A stretch of DNA of 64,000 nucleotides from Nematopogon swammerdamellus (GCA_946902875.1 OX336358.1:15865694-15929693), one strand, 5' to 3'; counted from the first letter of the stretch, positions 34,470 through 44,550 are shown. Notes: generated by a model not told the origin, from the letters alone. Made by a program: numbers and translations.

Positions 34470-34577
34470 CATACGCAAGAAAGGGCGACAGGCTCGCCAC
34501 CTCTCACCTTGGCACGGTACTTCCACCGAATCATGTGCAGCAGGTGGGTCTTCGTGCCTTACTTGCTGCTTGATCGA
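34470..34577 (+). repeat. SINE-C, 5' part of a copy split by SINE-A
   Basis: 'gcgacaggctcgccacctct', 'ccttggcacggtacttccac' and 'cttacttgctgcttgatcga'. It continues after the SINE-A at 34914. Confidence 0.75.
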
Positions 34578-34913
34578 TTTTTTTTTTTTTTTTTTTTTTA
34601 TTGAAACTGACACGGTTGGCTACATCACCTACAACATCCGTGATGTCAGCCCATAACACCGGGTGAACTTGGTGCCACGTCAGTGCTTCCCTTCGGTCGT
34701 GCCGACTACACTGAACTGGACGGAAAACACAAACTATTTACATAGCCGTTTGGACCGACCTTTCATTCAGTGCGGTGGTACCAACCCGGGCGGGTTAAAC
34801 CCTACCACCTAGTAATATAAGAAGGGGGTCATATCCCTTAGTCGCCTTTTACGACATACACGGGGAGAGATGCAGTGGGGCTATTCTTTTAAAGTACCGG
34901 CCCCACACAGTAC
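34578..34913 (-). repeat. SINE-A, full length, nested in SINE-C
   Basis: A 21-22-nt poly(T), intact body and head ending 'ccccacacagtac'. It separates the two halves of a SINE-C, so it is younger than that copy. Confidence 0.9.
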
Positions 34914-35070
34914 AATCTGTTACCACACAGATTTAATCTGATTCGAATACTTTGCAAAACGTGGTGGTCGGTGCTGTGCTGTAATTGACCAGAGTTCTTG
35001 CAGCACAACACCGATTACTCTGCTTACCCCGATTATCGGGATTCAGCGTGTGTGATATGTATGTATGTAC
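34914..35070 (+). repeat. SINE-C, 3' part of the split copy
   Basis: 'gattcgaatactttgcaaaa', 'cagcacaacaccgattactc' and 'gggattcagcgtgtgtgata' ending in (ATGT)n. Confidence 0.75.
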
Positions 35071-35094
35071 GCGAGATTAGATTACATTAGATTT

Positions 35095-35437
35095 GTACCA
35101 TGTGGGGCCGGTACTTTAAAAGAATAGCCCCACTGCATCTCTCCCCGTGTATGTCGTAAAAGGCGACTAAGGGATATGACTCCCTTCTTATATTACTAGG
35201 TGGTAGGGTTAAACCCGCCCGGGTTGGTACCACCGCACTGAATGAAAGGTCGGTCGAAACGGCTATGTAAATAGTTTGTGTTTTCCGTCCAGTTCAGTGT
35301 AGCCGGCACGACCGAAGGGAAGCAAGCACTGACGTGGCACCAGTTCACCCGGTGTTATGGGCTGACATCACGGATGTTGTAGGTGATGTAGCCAACCGTG
35401 TCAGTTACCATAAAAAAAAAAAAAAAAAAAAAAAAAA
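35095..35437 (+). repeat. SINE-A, full length, young (long poly(A), TSD)
   Basis: Head 'gtaccatgtggggccggtac', full body, and a poly(A) of about 26 nt (35412-35437). GATTAGATTACA occurs at 35075-35086 and again at 35438-35449, the likely TSD; 8 nt lie between the first copy and the element head. A small 'agca' duplication is at about 35322. Confidence 0.9.
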
Positions 35438-35638
35438 GATTAGATTACACGAGATTGAATGACTTATGAAATAAATGGTATAACAGATGGCACTGGCGGC
35501 TGCGGAGGCGGGATGTCATTTTCGTTTGTTTCTCCAAGTTAATTCCTAAACGTTCTGGTTAAACCTCTACGGTTGGTCTTACATAAATTCGCATTGAGTG
35601 AAGTGATTCAGTAAATTCAGCATAGGCTGTGTGTCTGG

Positions 35639-35870
35639 TTTTTTTTTAATATAAACCAACATGGGTGTCTGTGTCGAGAGACCAATGGTACAGTCGACAG
35701 AGTCAAAAACCCCCTCTCCTCGCGAAACCACGCTCAGTTAGGTGACATGCCAGCAGATTTGCGGACTGTTGCTAGGCTGTCTAGCCCGTTGATACGACGT
35801 TTGAAGACACCCAGGTTAAAGGATTCAGGAAACACACTCGCCGGGAGACAGTTCCACACCCTATTAGGTT
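35639..35870 (-). repeat. Repeat J with LINE coding end
   Basis: Poly(T), 3' UTR ('accaacatgggtgtctgtgt', 'gcgaaaccacgctcagttag'), then coding sequence (next entry). It identifies repeat J as the 3' end of a LINE. Confidence 0.8.
35734..35859 (-). pseudogene. LINE ORF C-terminus of repeat J
   Basis: 42-codon frame VWNCLPASVFPESFNLGVFK, RRINGLDSLATVRKSAGMSP, then TGA at 35734-35736. The WN-LP...VFP...FNL..FK..IN pattern is the standard C-terminus of Jockey/CR1-group LINE ORF2. Truncated at its 5' side at about 35859. Confidence 0.8.
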
Positions 35871-36353
35871 TTTAGGGTTCCGTTACTGTAGTCCGTAGGC
35901 GTGACAGAATTGGTGAAAAGTTCGGCATGAGACCGAGTCTATTTATTTTTTCCTCGAAGATAAAAATCCTATTAAAGCTCACACCAGAACATATCAAAGA
36001 AGTATTCGAATAAATTAAGAACTTTATTAATACTTAAAATTATATTAAAATTACACTCCAACGACGATTCAATCCCTCACTAAACACCGTCACTTGGGAT
36101 AAACACGTTGAGTATTTTTACCTTTTTTTCACCAATTTATGTTGGCAACGATTCAATCGGCCGGAGAGTGTCGGGTTACTGATATATCTCTGTTGTATGC
36201 GGACGCACTCACAATAAAACACTATCGTAAATATAAATAAAAAGTGTTCACTTGTTTGTCTGTGGGTGCGCGTGGGTGGCTGCGCCGGCGCAGGGACGCG
36301 GGCACGGGAAGCAGGTGGACATACGGGATTGTAGCAAACACTATGCCTGTGAG
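35871..36353. other. No gene seen
   Basis: A short repeat-F-like phrase ('tagggttccgttactgtagt') at about 35873; otherwise unique-looking. Confidence 0.45.
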
Positions 36354-36739
36354 TTTTTTTTTTATGGAAACTGACACGGTTGGCTACATCACCTACAACA
36401 TCCGTGATGTCAGCCCATAACACCGGGTGAACTAGGTGCCGTGTCAGTGCTTCCCTTCGGTCGTGCCGGCTACACTGAACTGGACGGAAAACACAAACTA
36501 CTCGTATTTACATAGCCGTTTCGACCCACGTTTTATTCAGTGCGGTGGTACCAACCCGGGCGGGTTGAACCCTACCACCTGGTAAGGTAAGAAGGGAAGG
36601 GACCTACAGTTTTACGTGGAATCGAACCACGGTCAGCCTCCAACGGTCGAGCGGTCCCCATCCAAGTACTGACCGCGCCCAGCGTTGCTTAAACATCAAT
36701 AGCGACAGTCGACTGCACCACTGAGCTATCGAAGCTGAC
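36354..36739 (-). repeat. SINE-B, full length
   Basis: Poly(T), body, then the head in reverse: 'cgtggaatcgaacc', 'ccatccaagtactgaccgcg' with 'cccagcgttgctt', and 'cactgagctatcgaagctga'. This copy gives the closest match to 5S rRNA (read on the minus strand: TTAAGCAACGCTGGGCGCGG followed directly by TCAGTACTTGGATGGGGACC). Confidence 0.9.
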
Positions 36740-36855
36740 GTGTGTCGACATGACCTACATATTTGTAAAGGTAGGGGGTCAAGCCTAGGAATTTCCAAAT
36801 CTTCCTAAATCGTTTCTAATAATTTTCTGTATATTATCCATGGAGGAAAAATTTT

Positions 36856-37205
36856 GTCAGCCTCGGTAGCTCAGTGGTGCGGTAGGTCGACTGTCGGTCG
36901 TATCATAAGCGCACCTGGGTGCGGTCAATAGATGGATGGGTGAACGCCCGACCGTTGGAAGCTGACCGTGGTTCGGATTCCACGTAAAACTGTAGGTCTC
37001 TTCCTTTCTTACCTTACTAGGTAACTTAACCAACCCGGGCGGGGTTGGTACTGGTACCACGGCACTGAATGAAAGGTCGGTTGAATTTCCGTCCAGTTCT
37101 GTGTTCAGCTGGCACGACCGAAGGGAAGCACTGACATGGCACCTAGTTCACCCGGTGTTATGGGCTCATATCGCGGATGTTGTAGGTGATGTAGCCAAGC
37201 GTGGT
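36856..37205 (+). repeat. SINE-B, head-to-head with the previous copy
   Basis: GTCAGCCTCGGTAGCTCAGT gives an A box, the 5S-like part is diverged ('gcggtcaatagatggatggg'), and GGTTCGGATTCC is a canonical B box. The body is present but there is no poly(A), so the 3' end is lost. Confidence 0.85.
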
Positions 37206-37261
37206 CCGCACATTAGTCCTGCCTGAAGTACAGCTCCCACTTGTGGGATGGCTCAGCTAAA

Positions 37262-37490
37262 TAGAGTGTTTTCATTTTACGAAGGCACGAGGGGTATGAG
37301 GTAGGAAGTGGTGTGAGACCGCGCGGAGCTCAGTAGGGAACGACTCGGTTCGACGGAGCGACGCGGAGAGGTCTAGAACGTGTGTACCGACCTGGCATCG
37401 AGTTCGTTCTCTACTGCGCTCCGCGCGGTTGCCTCTCGCACCACTTCCTACCTCGTACCCCTCGTGCCTTCGTAAAATGAAAACACTCTA
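37262..37490. mobile_element. Hairpin MITE, TAGAGTGTTTTC ends
   Basis: About 85-bp TIRs: TAGAGTGTTTTCATTTTACG and onward (37262-37348) are matched in reverse at about 37405-37490. The short GC-rich centre has no coding potential. No TSD was found. Confidence 0.8.
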
Positions 37491-37501
37491 CCAGCTTGCG
37501 C

Positions 37502-37936
37502 CTCTGGAGTCTGGACTCGAACCAGCGTCGAGCCGTGCGACTAGTGGTGTGTCCCGCGATCTATAACCACTGCAACTTCGTTGTAATGTCGGTGCCCTAA
37601 GTGCATTCTTTATTCCATGGAGAGTGCTCGGATGAGCTGTTTGACGCAATTGCGCCGTCCCCTGTCCACTTCCGCACCACGCGCATTGGACAGGGATTCC
37701 ATCCCTATACGCTGGACTTACCGCGGATGCGTACCAATCGGTTCTGCAGATCTTTCCTCTACAGAAACGGTAAACTCTGGAACGCTCTCCCTGCTCATAT
37801 ATTTTCCCCCATGCACAGTCTCGTTCGAAGTCCTTTAGGAGGGGCATGAATAGGCACCTATCAGGCTGGCATGGCATTCACAATCCCCGCATACCACTGA
37901 ATATACCCATGGATGTCGTAAGACACCTTACGGGTG
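37502..37936 (+). pseudogene. LINE-D ORF C-terminus and 3' end
   Basis: Reads LWSLDSNQRRAVRLVVCP, a stop at 37598-37600, then HGECSDELFDAI, GFHPYTLDLPRMRTNRFCRS, FLYRNGKLWNALPAHIF. The RRAVRLV, HGECS-ELF and KLWNALP blocks are the C-terminal landmarks of this LINE. A frameshift follows; the 3' UTR 'ggcatggcattcacaatccc' continues to about 37936. Confidence 0.85.
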
Positions 37937-37947
37937 GAGTCGCGCTT

Positions 37948-38222
37948 TAAAAAACCGGCCAAGAGCGAGTCGGACTCGCGCACCGAGGTTTCCGCACCAC
38001 AAAAAAATGTTCAAAAACACGTTTCTTGTGTGGGAACCACCCTGAATTTTTTAATTTTTCTGTTTTTTATTGATATAACCGTCATATTAAATAACACATA
38101 TTTTGTGAAAATTTCAACCGTCTAGCTATTACGGTCACAAAGATACAGCAGTAGGACAGACAGACAGACGGCGGCGCAGGCTTAGCAATAGGCTCCCGTA
38201 CTGGGTACAGAAACTTGAAAAC
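37948..38222 (+). repeat. Repeat F
   Basis: 'taaaaaaccggccaagagcg', 'agtcggactcgcgcaccga', 'acacgtttcttgtgtgggaa', 'agctattacggtcacaaaga' and a GACA run. It abuts the LINE-D end. Confidence 0.75.
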
Positions 38223-38506
38223 GGTAGGTACCTACCTTTCAACCTAAGAAATTATAAAGAAAGATGTATCTACGACACTCACAGTCATCTATTCAAACTC
38301 GTTGTAAATATCTTCATAAGACTGCGCTATAAAATATAACTTATAAAAAATTCAATAAGTATTCAATCACATAACAGTAATACAAAATACAACTATACAC
38401 TAATACACTAAAACTAAAACCAGTCTAAAATTAATATTCAGAAAACCTACAAAAAATAAATTTCTGAAAAGTCCGCCGAAGCCCCGTCTCTGCCGACACG
38501 CCAATA

Positions 38507-38848
38507 TTATCCTTACCTATAATAAAATCCAACGTCCGCTTTCTGTCTGTCTGAGTGTCTGTCTGTCCGCTTATAACTCGAGAACCACTGAACCGATTTT
38601 AATATATTTTATATAATATGCCCGCGGCTCCGCCGGCTCTCATATTTCACTTCACTGCTAACCTCATAAGCCATTTAGCGTGATAGTAAGTAGCCTATAG
38701 TTGATGGGAAGAATCAAGCTATCCGTAGATTTTTTTTTTATTAAAATCCTTTCAGTGGTTCTCGAGTTATAAGCGGACAAACAGACATACATACACTCAG
38801 ACACTCAGACAGAAAGCAGACGTTGGATTTTATTATAGGTAAGGATAA
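38507..38848. mobile_element. TIR element with ~90-bp inverted ends
   Basis: Left TTATCCTTACCTATAATAAA and beyond is mirrored at the right end; homology extends inward through 'ccgcttataactcgagaacc'. The core contains repeat-I-like 'gccatttagcgtgatagtaa'. No TSD visible. Non-coding. Confidence 0.75.
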
Positions 38849-39266
38849 GGAAGGATTAGTGATGTTCGAGAGGTATTACTCGCCTTAATATCTACAACTG
38901 CTCGCTATAAGAAAACATATTACAAGTTATTACTATTATTAATAAACCACACTCATCGAATATGACATTGTCGATTACAGTTTAAAACTAATATTTATGT
39001 AAAATGCTCCTCACTCTACCCACACTACTACACTCCACTCACACTGTCGCACTGAGAGCCTCGAACTTACTGGCAACTGCAGCTACAGGACGTATCATTT
39101 GTACATATAAAGTAGGATTAAATTTTAGTGAAAATACGAAAAATTTTGGAGGGCTAAAAATATGTCAAGTGTGCACGGAGGGTTCCGTAAATCCGCTTTA
39201 TTCTTTATTCTTTATTCATCATCCATAAACAGTACACTGCACTCGGATTCGTCATATTTTAAAATT
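38849..39266. other. No gene seen
   Basis: A weak repeat-F-like phrase ('cacggagggttccgtaaatc') at about 39174. Otherwise nothing recognised. Confidence 0.45.
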
Positions 39267-39673
39267 TGGGTGGATCAACTTTTTCTTGTAACGTAAAATC
39301 CAGCTGCAAAGTCAAATAAAAAAAAAGTTAATTCGAATTTATTACTTAGTTGAAAATCAATAAGTATAAAGTTCTTCGGTTTACAGGCAATTGAAAAAAA
39401 AAATAGAGAACTTTTTAAAATAAAACATTTAACTAATTTTAGGAGTGCCCCGGGGGACAATTTTGTCCCCAGTTTTGAATGGAAAAAAGGGTTGTCCTCA
39501 GGGTAAGCAATATTAAAAAGAAATACTCTAAATTCTTTGTGCAGCTTCTTTCTTATTACTTAATCAATTACTTATCTGAGAGTTGCTGTAACTATAAAAA
39601 TGAGGTGAATTTATCAAGATAATTATCCTGTTTTCAGACAGATACAAAAAACAAGAAAAATTTGATCCACCCA
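39267..39673. mobile_element. TIR element, TGGGTGGATCAA ends
   Basis: TGGGTGGATCAACTTTTTCT at the left matches the complement of the right end with one mismatch over about 22 bp. The interior is AT-rich and non-coding. Flanks 'ttaaaatt' and 'tttaacat' are only loosely alike, so the TSD is uncertain. Confidence 0.55.
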
Positions 39674-39898
39674 TTTAACATTTTGCCAGTTCCATTATCA
39701 CAGCGCAGAAGAACTGGTAAGAAACTTCGCTGGATACTTTTTTTACGTCCACATAGTCTACATTTACAATCATGTTTGCCACTGCCTGCATAGTACGAGT
39801 CCTCACTATTTCTAAAAAATCACAAATACAACATTTTTCCTATAAGCTTAAAGCCTAAAAGCGCTACTATACCATACATACCTGTCAAGAAACAATAG

Positions 39899-40039
39899 TA
39901 ACGGGCTGAGATCAGGGATGTAGCGGTGTGGTAGCCAATCGTGTCATGTTCTATGGTATATCAGTTCGATAACAATTTCTTAGGTTGGGTTGGTACCACC
40001 GTACTGCACGATAAGATAAGATAAGATAAGATAAGATAA
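39899..40039 (+). repeat. SINE body scraps and (GATAA)n
   Basis: 39899-39955 ('gggctgagatcagggatgta', 'gccaatcgtgtcatgttcta') and 39981-40008 ('ggttgggttggtaccaccgt') are degenerate SINE-A/B pieces. They are followed by about six GATAA units. Confidence 0.55.
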
Positions 40040-40182
40040 ACGTTTATTTTGCATAACTTTAATAACTAACTTAACCTATTTACATTTTATATACAATTCT
40101 TAATTTATGCAAAATTGGCCAATCGGCTCAGCGTGTGCCAGGGCAGGACAGTCCTTTCCTGGCGCTGTTTTTCTGCCGTTGC

Positions 40183-40183
<1 letters not shown>

Positions 40184-40241
<58 letters not shown>

Positions 40242-40290
40242 AGAGGGTGTGTGTGTGTGTGTTAGGGTGCGTGTGCGAGTGTGTGTGGTT
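40184..40290. repeat. (GT)n microsatellite
   Basis: About 28 uninterrupted GT units (40184-40239), then imperfect GT/GCGT repeats. The frame through it (40115-40348) encodes a Cys-Val run and is not a gene. Confidence 0.95.
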
Positions 40291-40425
40291 GTGTTTGCGA
40301 GAGGGTCCTTTTCAGTGTGTCTACCTGGTAAATATTTCTTTTCTTTAAAATTTGCCATCTCTCTGCAGATTCAGGAGCATCTTCCTGCATTCAAATTTAA
40401 ATGTTGGGGTTGTCCACGAGATATA

Positions 40426-40628
40426 GCCGCGTCGCGTAGCAGCCTCTGTTATGTTCTCCTCTAGTCCAGTCTAAAGCAAGCAAACCCAAAAGGATAAGTC
40501 TTCGGTGTGGTATACCTACCTATACCCAGTTCTTGGAGTTGATATTGGCTGGTCGGAACCAGTCGGAACATGTGCCGTGGTCTAGCCCCTCTGAATCAGT
40601 CACCCATACCGCATTACATAAAAACATT
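40426..40628 (+). repeat. Repeat E (poly(A) retroelement 3' end)
   Basis: 'cgtagcagcctctgttatgt', 'ctcctctagtccagtctaaa', 'ttggagttgatattggctgg' and 'accgcattacataaaaa'. Two further copies are at 43669 and 53330, all in plus orientation. Confidence 0.7.
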
Positions 40629-40694
40629 CACATATTCAGGATATTAGCAAGCTTCCAGTACAAGAACGACTTGAGAAGCAGTTAGTTCTTTTTA

Positions 40695-40816
40695 TGGATA
40701 CGCGAGACACTTATTGGCCCCGTCAGCGTGGATTGTTGAGCCGACGCGACGGCGCCCAATACTTAGCATTCGGTTTCTAACGGAGGCTGCGAATGCCGTG
40801 CCGGCGTGACAGATGC
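40695..40816 (-). repeat. LINE-D 3' end, split by SINE-B
   Basis: 'tggatacgcgagacac' and 'gcgaatgccgtgccggcgtg' match LINE-D in reverse. Homology resumes beyond the SINE-B at 41197-41235 ('cctttttaagcttctcttga'). Confidence 0.65.
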
Positions 40817-41196
40817 CTTTTTTTATGGAAACTGACACGGTCGGCTACATCACCTACACTACAACATACGCGATGTCAGCCCATAACACCGGGTGAATTA
40901 GGTGCCATGTCAGCGCTTTCCTTCATTTCATGTCGGCTACACTGAACTAGGCGGAAAATACGAACTATTTACATAGGCATTTCGACCGACGTCTCATTCA
41001 GTGCGGTGGTACCAACCCGGGCGGGATAAACCCTACCACCTAGTAAGGTAAGAAGGGAACGGACCTACAGTTTTACGTGGAATCCGAACCACGGTTAGCC
41101 TTCAACGGTCGAGCTGTCACCCATTCAAGTACTGACCGCGCTCAGGATTGCTTAACAACAGTCGACCGACCGAACCACTGAGCTACCGAGACTGAC
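40817..41196 (-). repeat. SINE-B, full length, nested in LINE-D
   Basis: Poly(T), body with a 3-5-bp 'actac' duplication, then the head in reverse ('cccattcaagtactgaccgc', 'ttgcttaacaacagtcgacc', 'cactgagctaccgagactga'). TGCCTTTT occurs on both sides, a likely TSD. Confidence 0.85.
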
Positions 41197-41235
41197 TGCC
41201 TGCCTTTTTAAGCTTCTCTTGAAATATCCAAGTCA

Positions 41236-42120
41236 AACAGTTAGTTTTTATTAACAAACAATAATACAGCCTGTGTATATAATGTAGAATGTTTGTGTAG
41301 GTATCTGTCTGTCCGCGCGTTGGTCCCGCGTTAGGTGTGAGAGATTACCATCTTCAGCGGTTTAATGATTCTGTTTTGTACACGATATTTTACATTGGGG
41401 AATTGTTCGTACAATATATATATTTTATTTAGACAAATATATCGAGCCTGTGGTATGTGGCGATGGTGAAGCGATAAGGCACCGAGTAATTTGTCTTTCG
41501 AAACTTAAGATGTAATAAAATTGTTAAAATACTTGAAGAGATATTACATACAAGTCTATGAGCCTCGTACATTAGGTGAAAGTAAGCATTATATCTTGTA
41601 TTTATTGTGTTAGACAATTTTGTGGTTTCAATTAGATTTTTCAAATTAATGAACCTCTCATTCTTGATTAGACATACGCGAAATGCTTTTATAATATTAT
41701 GCTCTACTGTTTTTTATGTTTATTGAAAATGTCATGTTGTCATCAGTTGAATATTTTATTTTTTATATATTTTAGTTTCCAAAATTATTTTGCTACCTGA
41801 ATGTAATTTCTTCTTTTTTCTTATTCAAGAGGGTTTTCACTGTCGTATATAAAAATTAATACAATCAACAAAGAAAACAAACAAACAAAATCTTTATTAA
41901 ATTCCACCTCTAGTATACAAACAAATATAAACAAGGAATAAAGAATAAAGAAATAGTGAATTTGGAAATGACAATCACAGTTATCTATCATGTACCTGTG
42001 TGGATTGTTTCTAGCTTAGAGGTCACCCGAAACGTTTTAAGGGTTCATATTTATTCAAACAAAGAGACTACATCATACCTGCCTCCTGCTCCCGAGATAC
42101 CTGTATCAGGTAAGTAACTA
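41236..42120. other. No gene seen
   Basis: AT-rich, unique-looking; small frames only. Confidence 0.5.
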
Positions 42121-42122
42121 TA

Positions 42123-42593
42123 CAGGGTGTTTCAGGATAGGGTTTCGTAACTTCAGGGTTCGAAAAGGGTCCATATTTGAAGACGAAAAAGTCTCTGAAA
42201 CTTTTTTCCAGATTCGGTCATTTTATATTACTTATTAGTGAAAATCGTTTCATCGAGATTTGGTGGACGGTTAACGTCCGTCTTTATTAAATAATAATAA
42301 AATGACTAACTTACATGCTTAAATAGTAGAATTTAACTGCATGTAGGTAAATTCCAAACACTTCAATATGAATGACATCAAAAGAAAAAGGGGGACTGGA
42401 CTAGGTCATTGCACTCTCTAGACCTAGACAAATCTCTCCGTACTCACTGTCCATCGAGTTTTTATTACAATTTAAAATTTTTGTATGAAAACGAAAAGTA
42501 CGGAATTTCGATTTGAGTGATAGGGATTGTTTTCTTCTAATATTGAGTACTTTCTATTCCTGAAGTTTGTCAAGCCTATCGTGAAACATCCTG
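42123..42593. mobile_element. TIR DNA element, CAGGGTGTTTCA type
   Basis: CAGGGTGTTTCAGGATAGG at the left matches the complement of the right end with two mismatches over 19 bp. TA flanks both sides (42121-42122, 42594-42595). No transposase in the 471 bp. Related in end sequence to 27766-28167 and 50765-52325. Confidence 0.75.
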
Positions 42594-42595
42594 TA

Positions 42596-42829
42596 TAACT
42601 TACTTCACATCTTATAGGTTATTTTCTTATTTTCCTCTCATCTTGTATTCTTACTTATAAATACCCGGAAAATGGCAACGAAAACAAGTGAAGGTCTCAA
42701 ACTCAAGTCCAACGATTTAATTTAACGAAGTCCAACGTTGATTTAATTTAGCGAAGATTTAACACGAACGTTAAAATTAACGTCGAAGTAGGTACACCGC
42801 GCTCAACAATTCTACAATTCATAAAGCCT

Positions 42830-42861
<32 letters not shown>

Positions 42862-43258
42862 TCTCTATTAAGTTGTAGAGGTATCGATTTATTTCCATTC
42901 ACTAGTCTTCAAATGGCCTCACGAAACCAAATATTTTCCCTTTTTTTTGTCGAAATTATCTACAAGCTCTTATCTACGCACACGCTGTCAGCGCATGCGC
43001 TTAAAGCAGACGTCAAAGTAAGTAATTATAATCTGTGGATAATTATAAAAATGTGTCTCCAGTGAGCGGAATCCGAGCCGCGCGCAGCGCGCAGGAACGA
43101 TCGTGTGGCCGGGGCGGCGCGGCGGCGGCGCGGGGTGGCGGCGGGCGCCGGACGGTGCGGTATGTTGGGTTAACCAACCCATCCGTATGATACATTGAAA
43201 AATAAATTTCTTTGTATTGAAACAAAGATTGTCCCCCAAAATCTAAATTCGTTCATTT
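42596..43258. other. No gene; (CA)n and a GC-rich patch
   Basis: (CA)n at about 42830-42857. A GC-rich block at 43075-43165 lies next to AT-rich DNA; the frames across it are compositional. Confidence 0.5.
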
Positions 43259-43537
43259 GTACCGTGTGGGGCCGGTACTTTAAAAGAATAGCCCCACTGT
43301 ATCTCTCCCCGTGTATGTCGTAAAAGGCGACTAAGGGATATGATTCCCTTCTTATATAAAGGTCAGTCGAAACGGCTATGTAAATAGTTTGTGTTTTCCG
43401 TCCAGTTCAGTGTAGCCGGCACGACCGAAGGGAAGCTTTGACGTGGCATCACGTTCATCCGGTGTTATGGGCTGACATCGTGGATGTTGTAGGTAATGTA
43501 GCCAACCGTGTCAGTTTCCATAAAAAAAAAAAAAAAA
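43259..43537 (+). repeat. SINE-A with internal deletion
   Basis: Complete head and a 16-nt poly(A), but about 55-60 bp of the body between 'cccttcttatat' and 'aaaggtcagtcgaaacggct' are missing, including the 'actaggtggtaggg' block. Confidence 0.85.
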
Positions 43538-43561
43538 TGGCCCTATCCCTTCCCTTGCCCC

Positions 43562-43668
43562 TTACTAGGTGGTAGGCTCAAATTGTACCCTACCACCTAG
43601 TAAATTAAAGTAAAGTGTAAATTAAATCCAGTACGGTGGGTTGGTACCACCATACTGGATTTAATTTA
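43562..43668. repeat. Two foldbacks built from SINE body sequence
   Basis: First hairpin: 'ttactaggtggtagg' (43562-43576) against 'cctaccacctagtaa'. Second: 22-bp arms TAAATTAAATCCAGTACGGT-GG and its complement (one mismatch) around 'gttggta'. Both contain pieces of the shared SINE body. Confidence 0.75.
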
Positions 43669-43836
43669 TGGCCGCATAGCAGCGTCGGTTGTGTTCTCTC
43701 TAGTCCAGTATATAGCCAGCAATCCAAAGGAAAATCTCCCGTATGGCACCTTCCTTCTCGGAGGTGATATTGCCTGGTCGGAGCATGTGCTTATGTCCCT
43801 CCGACTCAGCCAACCATACCGGATTAAATAAAAAAA
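43669..43836 (+). repeat. Repeat E
   Basis: 'ggccgcatagcagcgtcggt', 'ttctcggaggtgatattgcc' and 'gccaaccataccggattaaa' ending in A8. It starts at the arm of the foldback. Confidence 0.7.
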
Positions 43837-43867
43837 ACGTCCATGTTGAGTCATCAAACTCTGTATA

Positions 43868-44121
43868 TGCACTACGGAGGACGAAACAGCCACCCACGTG
43901 CTCCTGGAGTGCCCGGTGCTGCAGTTTCTTGGGAACGTGGGAACTGCCCATGGAGTGTGGAAGCGACCGAGAAGAGTGCTCCACTTCACGAGAGAGCTCG
44001 GGTGGCTGGAGTAGCACTACCCAGGCGCCAACGTACAACGGACCGTCTTGAGGTCTCAGTGCGGAGAATGGCCCACCAGCCTTCGCAAGAGGCTGGGCAG
44101 CCAGCACACAAACAAACAAAC
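43868..44121 (+). pseudogene. LINE ORF C-terminus with zinc-knuckle-like motif
   Basis: A 48-codon frame ends at TAG 44012-44014 and reads CTTEDETATHVLLECPVLQF, then LHFTRELGWLE. The H-x4-C with EDET...HVL.ECP is the Cys/His motif at the end of R1/LOA/I-type LINE ORF2. The first Cys pair is incomplete. After the stop comes a 3' UTR ending in (ACAA)n. The longer frames listed over this stretch on other frames are shadows. Confidence 0.75.
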
Positions 44122-44550
44122 AATGTACTGCATTTCAACTTTTTTCGTCCAATAGATTCAGAGAGCTGTGACAGACGGTAAGACAAACAGGAACAGACAC
44201 GAGAGTATAAACAAATATAAAGATGTAATGAAAATAGCTTTCAGACTACAAATTATTGAACAACGAATTTTTCTGGTACAATTGTCGATCTTACAACCTT
44301 AATATTTTATAGGTAGATCTTCATAGAAGTATGGGAACCACTGCTCTATCTATACGAAATGATATGCTTATTATTATTATAGCCTAATGCGCTGTCGCTA
44401 TATTCATTTATGATTTAATTATTATTATTAAAAAAAATATTTATTTATTATCATTTCTTTTTGTTTTTGTTTCAACAATAAGTAATTTAAAACGCTACAG
44501 CGCGCCCCATGTAGAACTTCGGCCTCTCGCGTTCGCGAGGAGCTGGCTGA
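44122..44550. other. No gene seen
   Basis: AT-rich; nothing recognised. Confidence 0.5.

Noticed and set aside
40115..40348. Cys/Val-rich plus frame
   Set aside because: Product of a (GT)n microsatellite.
43700..44181. Frames of 102-139 codons on both strands
   Set aside because: They cross the boundary of repeat E and a LINE remnant; only the shorter frame at 43868 matches a protein family.
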